From Planctomycetota bacterium (GTDB lineage: Bacteria > Planctomycetota > Planctomycetia > Planctomycetales > Planctomycetaceae): 11,123 bases of DNA. The stretch spans positions 1 through 11,123 of the forward strand of contig JAADHY010000520.1 of NCBI GenBank assembly GCA_013151585.1, given 5' to 3'. This document shows positions 6,864 to 11,123 of this stretch, in pieces (within the stretch, counting starts at the first letter, position 1; every line of letters starts with the position of its first letter). The position numbers were made by a program, and so were the translations under genes. A model generated the notes under the pieces. That model did not search any database. It was not told the origin of the DNA and saw only the letters and a list, made by a program, of their open reading frames with translations.

Positions 6864-6888
6864 CGGAAGTCTGGCGACTTCCACTACG
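6864..6888 (-). repeat. REP-like hairpin, copy 2 (minus orientation)
   Basis: Read on the minus strand, CGTAGT leads into GGAAGTC-GCCA-GACTTCC and then G. It differs from copy 1 at three positions. One lies outside the stem. The other two are the two sides of the same stem pair, T:A in copy 1 and G:C here, so pairing is kept. Confidence 0.7.
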
Positions 6889-6987
6889 AATATGGGCGAA
6901 TCCGTGGCGAAGGCCTGTCCCACTCCGCGTCTGTTGAAGGGGGAGTCGGCATCAATCGGAAACCAGCTTGACCAGAAGCGAAGAAAA

Positions 6988-7544
6988 ATGAAAGCACAAC
7001 TTGTTACCAACTCGGTGGCTTGGTTGGCATGTGGACTGGCGGCGGTTTGGGCGGGGCAGCCGCAAGGTGAAGTCAAGCTTACGCGTTCGACGCGGGCGCT
7101 GAGGACTCTGAAAACGGTCGCGGGCGTGTTGCGGCTGGAACGCCGCGAAGGCCGGATCATCGCCGCGCGAATCGAGGCGCCAGCAGAAGAAGTCTACGAA
7201 CTGCTCGAGCCGGTCGATTCGAACCGAGGGGTCGATGCCTTGGACCGTTTTTCCTGGGTCAACTGTTGAAACGGCATCCGGATAGGGTTTCGATGGGCCT
7301 GTACGAGCTGGCGCAGCTTTGTCGGACTGGCACGTCCGCCGTGCGTTACGGCGAGCAGATCATCTGCCGCAACTACATGAGCGGCGCGCGCCGGCTGACG
7401 GTTCCCTTGCACGACCGCGAAATGCCGCGCGAAGCGTATGACCTTCGAACCGAAAAAACGTTCCGCCCCGGTGTGGAGGGCGGCTCGCTGGCCCTTGAGG
7501 TGCCCCCAGGCGACTTTGCTATCCAGCTTGTTCAGGAGTCGTAA
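6988..7544 (+). pseudogene. Small exported protein with GH-tail-like beta domain, split by a frameshift
   Basis: Reading from ATG 6988 gives a signal peptide (MKAQLVTNSVAWLACGLAAVWAG) and about 65 further residues ending 'GVDALDRFSWVNC' at a TGA (7267-7269). The next frame continues at once as 'FLGQLLKRHPDRVSMGLYELAQLC' to TAA 7544, ending 'EAYDLRTEKTFRPGVEGGSLALEVPPGDFAIQLVQES'. One extra T in the run of five at 7248-7252 would restore 'DALDRFFLGQLLKRHPDRVS' and a single protein of about 185 residues. The tail resembles the C-terminal beta-sandwich of secreted glycoside hydrolases, where a YDL strand and a final PGDF(A/T)xxLV strand are common. The remainder is not recognised. The start at 6988 is preferred over an upstream in-frame codon at 6892, because it begins the signal peptide. 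It is unclear whether the break is real or a sequencing error. Confidence 0.6.
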
Positions 7545-7660
7545 GCCATGATGTTCGCACACGTCCGATCTCTGCACTTAGCGTTCCGTTGGCGGCCAAG
7601 CCGCTTGATGCAACGTCGGCAGCGTTGCGATCACGCGGATTGCAGCCACAACGAGCACAG

Positions 7661-7888
7661 CTACCAACAGCAACGGGGACAGCGAAAGCCCGCTTTGCGA
7701 TCTGCCAGTGGGCGCAGCTTTACTGCAGCGAGCGCCCCGCCGCATTCCGGGCATATGAGCGGCTGCGAACGAGGCGCCCGTTGTTCGCCGCGCGTTTCGG
7801 CCGTAGATGTGCCGGGCGAGGCAACCGCCACGCCGGCACCGATACCAAGCAGCCCCAAGAACCCACGTCGTGTCACGCTTCTTGACAT
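7661..7888 (-). CDS. Small Tat-exported zinc-ribbon protein
   Basis: About 75 residues from ATG 7888 (86 from ATG 7921). A twin-arginine signal stands at the N-terminus (SVTRRGFLGLLGIGAGVAVA, residues 4-23), followed by a hydrophilic linker and a zinc ribbon made of 'CPECGG' and, about 20 residues later, 'CPRCC'. The two CxxC pairs are the evidence for metal binding. The plus-strand frame over the same bases is low in structure (Arg/Ser/Pro-rich), so I take the minus strand as coding. It is divergent from the glycoside-hydrolase-like gene, whose start lies within about 100 nt. After the stop another minus frame encodes a hydrophobic stretch (PLLLVAVLVVAAIRVIA, about 7620-7670), which could be a lost C-terminal membrane segment after a frameshift. 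The function is unknown. Confidence 0.5.
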   Translation of the reverse strand: MSRSVTRRGFLGLLGIGAGVAVASPGTSTAETRGEQRAPRSQPLICPECGGALAAVKLRPLADRKAGFRCPRCCW

Positions 7889-7985
7889 CTGCGCCACTTC
7901 GAGGAGACCAGGACCAAACATTTTCGCGTGTCACATCTTAGCAGTCATTGGATGGTTCATCGGCGCGATCGTCGTTACCGTCTGC

Positions 7986-9047
7986 ATGGCGGCCGCTCCT
8001 GGGCGGTCGGCCGAGCCGACTATGACCGGCCGCTTCCTGCAGCTTCGGTTTCACAAGGACGATGCGACGATCGAGGTCATCGACCGGCGCAACGGCCGGG
8101 TTTATTGCCAGGAGACGCTCCGGTGGCCGCGGACGACTGTCCGGGGCGTCACGCACACGGGCAACGCCCTGCACGTGTCACTGCTTCAGCAGGGCGTGGA
8201 GTTCGAAGCATCTTTCGAATTGGACGACCGAGAAGCGGCTGTCGCTGTCGAACTGCAAGCCGCGTCGGACACGCCGCTCTCGAAGCTGGTCTATCCGTAT
8301 CCGTTTGTCTTGCGAGGCGATTCAGCCAACCTGGTCTGGCCGCTACGAGAAGGCTTAGTCGTTCCGATGAACGAAGACATTTCCCAGTGGCCGCAGCAGG
8401 CGCAGCACCTGTTCCGCTGGGTGCCGTTCCACATGCCTTGGTTCGGGATGGCGGACCTAGCTGACGGAGCCGGTGTGATGATCCTCTGCGAAACGCCGCA
8501 CGACATGCGCTTCGTCGCCGACCCGAAGCCGCCGACGCTGGCGATGCAATGGCTGGGCGAGTTCAAACGGTTCAGCTACCCGCGGCGAATGCGGTACGTC
8601 TTCTTCACCAGCGGCGGGTACGTGGCCATGTGCCAGCGGTACCGGCAGTACCTGCAGCAGATCGGCTGGTTCCGCACGCTTGCGGAGAAAGCGAAGATTA
8701 ATCCGAACGTTGCCAAGCTTCCCGGTGCGGTTGTCTTGTGGTGGCCGCGCATGTCTGACGAAGTTGTGCACGACTTGATCGACTCCGGCGTTCGCCGGGT
8801 TTTGATCATGGGCGGTACGCCGGGCTCGGCCGAATGGGTCAAACAGGTGCCGAAGGACCCGGCAGCTCGGTTCGAGTGGTTCAAGAACCGACGGCGAGCA
8901 GAGGCGATTTGCGCCGATCGCTACCGGGACACGTTGATCAAGTGGTACGGGCCAGAGAAAGGCAAGCAGATCAAACACGCCGAGTTTTTCGAGATTTCTG
9001 AGTACGGGCGGCGCCGACTGGGCACTACCCGAAGCCGACTTCTTTGA
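7986..9047 (+). CDS. N-terminal piece of the broken glycoside-hydrolase-like gene
   Basis: 353 codons from ATG 7986 to TGA 9045-9047. It contains a beta-sandwich ('LQLRFHKDDATIEVIDRRNG', 'GVEFEASFELDDREAAVAVE', 'PYPFVLRG', 'WFGMADLADGAGVMILCETP') and the linker 'YRQYLQQIGWFRTLAEKAKINPNVAKLPGAVVLWWP' region that leads into the first barrel strand (RRVLIMGG). The frame is open further upstream to 7548, but that part is antisense to the zinc-ribbon gene and not protein-like. The last residues (RRRLGTTRSRLL) are out-of-frame readthrough after the first frameshift. Confidence 0.65.
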   Translation: MAAAPGRSAEPTMTGRFLQLRFHKDDATIEVIDRRNGRVYCQETLRWPRTTVRGVTHTGNALHVSLLQQGVEFEASFELDDREAAVAVELQAASDTPLSKLVYPYPFVLRGDSANLVWPLREGLVVPMNEDISQWPQQAQHLFRWVPFHMPWFGMADLADGAGVMILCETPHDMRFVADPKPPTLAMQWLGEFKRFSYPRRMRYVFFTSGGYVAMCQRYRQYLQQIGWFRTLAEKAKINPNVAKLPGAVVLWWPRMSDEVVHDLIDSGVRRVLIMGGTPGSAEWVKQVPKDPAARFEWFKNRRRAEAICADRYRDTLIKWYGPEKGKQIKHAEFFEISEYGRRRLGTTRSRLL

Positions 9048-9170
9048 AGGTGTGATGAGCGTCGGGCACAACCTGGGTTTCGGAACGGGCGTGGGCGGAA
9101 ACCCGCGGCTTTTCACACCGGCTGATTTTCCGCCGAAGTTCGTCGAGTTCGAATTGTCGGCCGCCGGCGT

Positions 9171-10121
9171 TTGCCGCTGTTCGAGCTGGTCTACCATGAC
9201 GCAGTCGTGAGCACATTTTGGTGGAACGATTTGCTGCCGTCGCGTGTACCCGAGCAATGGGCTCGCGTCGACCTGCTCAACATGCTGTACGGGACGGTTC
9301 CCGTCTGGATCCTGACCGGCTGGTACGCCGAGGAGTTCTTCTATTTGAACTTGGATCGCTTCATTCAGTCGTACAACAACGTCTGCCGCTGGGCTCAAGT
9401 TGCGGGCTACGACGAGATGACGGACCACCAATTGTTGACACCCGATGGCGACGTGCAGCGCAGTTCGTTCTCGTCGGGCTACACGATCACCGTCAACTTT
9501 GCCGCGACGCCACACAGGCTCCGGGGCGGCACCGAGCTGCCCGGTTCGTCCTATCTGATCACCGGCAAGCCGCACCCGAATCTCACCTTCGGCCGTCCTG
9601 TGCGCTTTGACCCGGACTGGAAACCGATCGACCCGGACTTCGAACAGGTGTGTGCGGGCCGCACGAGTGGTTGGATGGCAGCTCCAGGCATCGGGCTGAC
9701 GGCAACCGAATCCGACGTTGCTCCCAGATCGGCTGCGCTGGAGATCTATCTGAAACGCTTGAATCGGATGCGAAAAATTGGCCACGAGATCGTGCTGCAT
9801 CAGGAGGCAAGTGGCCATTTTTCCGGCACGAGTTGCGAGAAAAGCTTGGTCAGAACGCGCAAGTTCAAGATCTTGCCCGGGACCAGGTATCGTTTCCGGG
9901 GATGGATAAAGTTGAAATCGTCGCACCCATCGGAGTGCACGGTCCGTTTTGCCATCGAACTATTCGACGTGGAGAGTGAGCTCGTAGCCGTTTACCCGAC
10001 AGTTGCATACGACGTGGACGTCGCGGGTTGGCAAGAACTCGAAGCAAGCCTGCGGGTCCTGTCGCATGCCTCAAGCGCGCATTCTCGTCGCGGCCGACGT
10101 GTCTCCGGGGGCGATTCTTGA
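9171..10121 (+). CDS. C-terminal piece of the broken glycoside-hydrolase-like gene
   Basis: A frame of 316 codons entered at TTG 9171, which is not a true start but the point where the frame resumes after the second frameshift. It begins 'LPLFELVYHDAVVSTFWWND', the late barrel strand and loop typical of this glycosidase group. It continues with 'DLLNMLYGTVPVWI' and a C-terminal beta-domain ('DVQRSSFSSGYTITVNFAAT'), then a jelly-roll carbohydrate-binding-like region ('RTRKFKILPGTRYRFRGWIK', 'CTVRFAIELFD', 'VAGWQELEASLRV'). The final 15 or so residues are out of frame after the third frameshift. Confidence 0.65.
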   Translation: MPLFELVYHDAVVSTFWWNDLLPSRVPEQWARVDLLNMLYGTVPVWILTGWYAEEFFYLNLDRFIQSYNNVCRWAQVAGYDEMTDHQLLTPDGDVQRSSFSSGYTITVNFAATPHRLRGGTELPGSSYLITGKPHPNLTFGRPVRFDPDWKPIDPDFEQVCAGRTSGWMAAPGIGLTATESDVAPRSAALEIYLKRLNRMRKIGHEIVLHQEASGHFSGTSCEKSLVRTRKFKILPGTRYRFRGWIKLKSSHPSECTVRFAIELFDVESELVAVYPTVAYDVDVAGWQELEASLRVLSHASSAHSRRGRRVSGGDS

Positions 10122-10179
10122 AGGATGGCTCGACCGGATCCAATTTAAAGCCATCAAGGAAACGGTGAACCCGCGGTGA

Positions 10180-10978
10180 CTCTGGATGAGAGGGGCTTGT
10201 GGCGGAAGCGACAGCCCGATACGGCTTGAGAGCGGCAGACGGGGCCTAGTGGGGGTTCAAAGGTTTCAACCACGTCGCGGCTTCGACAAGCGATTGCCTT
10301 ACGGTGAGTAGCCGCGACTTCCTCGACCCGCTAAGTGCGCCGTCCCTCGGCTGCAATCTCGCACCTCTGATGTCCCCGACACAGTATCAAGTTTCGATTT
10401 CGCTGAAACACGGGAGGAGGATGTGCTACCGTCGACTGCGGTGGGTGGGGTTCGCCCTGCCGGGACCTGTGCAGAGAGACCTCTGCTTTGAGCAGGCGTT
10501 TCCCATCGCACAACGGCGAGTGGAATCTTGTGAGCGGGCAACCACAGCGAGGCGGCGATGGACCGAATGCCTGCGATCGGAAACTTTGGTACGAAATGTC
10601 TGAAACAGACCGCGTGCTTTGCTACCGAAAGCAAGACAACCTCCCGACCAGGATCGAGGCACGGGCGTCGCTCCTGGAGTCGGGGGCCCGCATGCAAAGG
10701 GTTTGTGGTCGCAGGTTGATGGCCAAACGCTCTGTAGCGAGCGGCACCATGCCGGCGAGTTCGGGCAAGCGGCAACAGCATTCGATGCGGCCGTTCGAGA
10801 CGCTGTCACGCGCGCCCCACTCACTCGGACGGAACTGTAGACCTCGCCGCAAGCTTGCACATCCAGCGAACTCGGCGGACAATAGCCGACGTCGAGTCGG
10901 TCGGAGCGCGGTCGCGCAAAGTCCGTTACGGTACCGCCCATTCTGGTCTTTCCTGCAGAGCCCGAGAAAGGAGCCCCC
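10180..10978. other. Long intergenic stretch without a convincing gene
   Basis: About 800 nt between the broken glycosidase gene and the thymidylate-synthase-like gene. Several open frames occur on both strands, but their translations are rich in Arg, Ser, Pro and Cys, with no recognisable motif, signal peptide or ribosome binding site. A small hairpin GCAGAG-AGAC-CTCTGC lies at 10471-10486. A weak promoter-like pair, TTGCAC (10855-10860) and GACAAT (10878-10883) 17 nt apart, is possible for the downstream gene. I see no tRNA or repeat array. Confidence 0.5.
10967..10973 (+). promoter_or_regulatory. Ribosome binding site of the thymidylate-synthase-like gene
   Basis: AAAGGAG stands 5 nt before ATG 10979. 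It is the strongest plus-strand Shine-Dalgarno noted in the window and fixes the start of the partial gene at the right edge. Confidence 0.75.
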
Positions 10979-11123
10979 ATGAACGGAATCCCCGTTTTGC
11001 ACGCCAGCGGAGAATGCATCGCGCGAGCTTGGGAAAACTCGTTGTTGGAGTTGTATCAGTCCGGCTGCAATATCCGTACGCAGTACGACAAACCGAACGA
11101 TCCGCCCAGTAAAGATGCAACGA
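10979..11123 (+). CDS. Thymidylate-synthase-like protein, N-terminal part only
   Basis: 48 codons run off the right edge: 'MNGIPVLHASGECIARAWEN' then 'SLLELYQSGCNIRTQYDKPN' then 'DPPSKDAT'. The pattern VLHxxGxxIxxAWExxxxELxxxGCxIxTQYDKPxDPPSKD is what I know from the thymidylate-synthase-like family found in archaea and some bacteria, where it opens the nucleotide-binding fold. The gene would methylate dUMP or act on a related pyrimidine nucleotide; the catalytic cysteine lies beyond the window. The start is set by AAAGGAG 5 nt upstream. An antisense frame over the same bases (about 10926-11120) has no comparable features. Family recognition is from memory, and a search with the rest of the gene would settle it. 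Confidence 0.75.
   Translation, partial: MNGIPVLHASGECIARAWENSLLELYQSGCNIRTQYDKPNDPPSKDAT

Larger units (their letters stand above)
6818..6888. mobile_element. Probable REPIN/BIME: two inverted REP-like hairpins
   Basis: The two hairpins face each other across a 21-nt spacer (6843-6863), making a 71-nt composite palindrome. In proteobacteria such doublets (REPINs or BIMEs) are non-autonomous elements mobilised by a RAYT (TnpA-REP, Y1 HUH) transposase, which recognises the GTAG at the hairpin foot. No RAYT gene is in this window, so mobilisation in trans is assumed. The match to that architecture is seen directly; the mechanism is inferred. Confidence 0.55.
6453..6987. other. Divergent intergenic region with hairpin repeats
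   Basis: It separates the minus-strand sigma operon from the plus-strand exported-protein gene. No reading frame here has a convincing protein. Bases 6453-6600 probably carry the sigma-operon leader and promoter. Bases 6752-6888 hold the hairpin repeats listed separately. A small additional inverted repeat, TTTCC-TGC-GGAAA, lies at 6803-6815. The last 100 nt should carry the promoter of the downstream gene, but I see no strong -35/-10 pair. Confidence 0.6.
7986..10179 (+). pseudogene. Secreted glycoside-hydrolase-like protein, broken by several frameshifts
   Basis: Three frames join into one protein. Frame one carries a beta-sandwich and the start of a TIM barrel. At the GGG of 9006-9008, dropping one G restores 'FFEISEYGGADWALPEADFFEG' and 'VMSVGHNLGFGTGVGGNPRLF'. 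At the TTT of 9170-9172, adding one T restores 'ELSAAGVLPLFELVYHDAVV'. Between about 10051 and 10066 a third shift leads into 'MPQARILVAADVSPGAILEG' and the stop at 10177-10179. The whole resembles GH101/GH129/DUF5696-like secreted glycosidases followed by a carbohydrate-binding jelly-roll; the family name is tentative. Between 'RRVLIMGG' and 'KHAEFFEISEYG' only about 55 residues remain, where I expect well over 150 including the usual nucleophile strand, so the catalytic core looks shortened. The start is uncertain: a signal-like segment (IGWFIGAIVVTVCMAAAPGRSA) precedes ATG 7986 in frame without a normal start codon. Confidence 0.65.

Noticed and set aside
6783..6971. Short plus-strand frame across the REPIN
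   Set aside because: The frame runs through both hairpins and its translation is explained by the repeats; it has no ribosome binding site or motif.
8457..9926. 489-codon open frame on the minus strand
   Set aside because: It is antisense to the glycosidase-like pieces. It stays open across the frameshifts only because of GC-rich codon bias and has no recognisable domain.
10250..10300. tRNA T-arm-like GGGTTCAA motif
   Set aside because: No acceptor, D or anticodon stems can be folded around it.
10471..10486. Intrinsic terminator after the glycosidase gene
   Set aside because: The stem is only 6 bp with a short TTT, and it lies about 290 nt past the stop, too far and too weak to call.
10426..11019. 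197-codon minus-strand frame
   Set aside because: It overlaps the thymidylate-synthase-like start, has no motif or ribosome binding site, and its Ser/Arg/Cys-rich composition is typical of noncoding GC-rich DNA.

Overview
The window looks like a GC-rich member of the Planctomycetes (Pirellulales-like) or another PVC bacterium. The inference rests on the gene families: an ECF sigma factor of the Rhodopirellula/Verrucomicrobium type, a FecR-domain partner protein, a secreted PQQ-type beta-propeller beginning 'DWPQFHGPNRD', Tat-exported small proteins, and a large secreted glycoside-hydrolase-like protein. No rRNA, tRNA, CRISPR array or complete insertion sequence was seen.

Left half, minus strand, transcribed from about 6452 down to 38. 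An ECF sigma factor (5919-6452) overlaps by 4 nt (ATGA) a membrane-anchored FecR-domain protein ending in ankyrin repeats (4078-5922). That gene overlaps by 4 nt (GTGA) an exported protein with ankyrin repeats and a PD40/TolB-like propeller (2630-4081). After a short gap with a strong hairpin comes an exported PQQ-like propeller (1183-2502). A repeat cluster (776-1231) follows, and its last inverted arm supplies the end and stop codon of the propeller gene. The final gene is a Tat-exported aldo/keto reductase (38-760), which lacks the C-terminal part usual for its family. The first three genes form a translationally coupled unit that I read as a sigma/anti-sigma surface-signalling module with ankyrin sensors or scaffolds.

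Middle. The divergent intergenic region 6453-6987 holds two copies of a 25-nt GTAG-hairpin in inverted orientation (6818-6888), the architecture of a REPIN/BIME. The two copies differ by a compensated base-pair change. A third, unrelated GTAG-hairpin lies at 6752-6781.

Right half, mostly plus strand. A small exported protein (6988-7544) is split by a one-base frameshift. A large secreted glycoside-hydrolase-like gene (about 7986-10179) is split by at least three frameshifts and appears to have a shortened catalytic barrel. A small Tat/zinc-ribbon gene (7661-7888) lies on the minus strand between them. After about 800 nt without a convincing gene, the window ends in the first 48 codons of a thymidylate-synthase-like gene (10979 onward) with a strong ribosome binding site. 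The right half therefore looks like decaying genes or unresolved homopolymer errors, in contrast to the intact sigma-factor operon.
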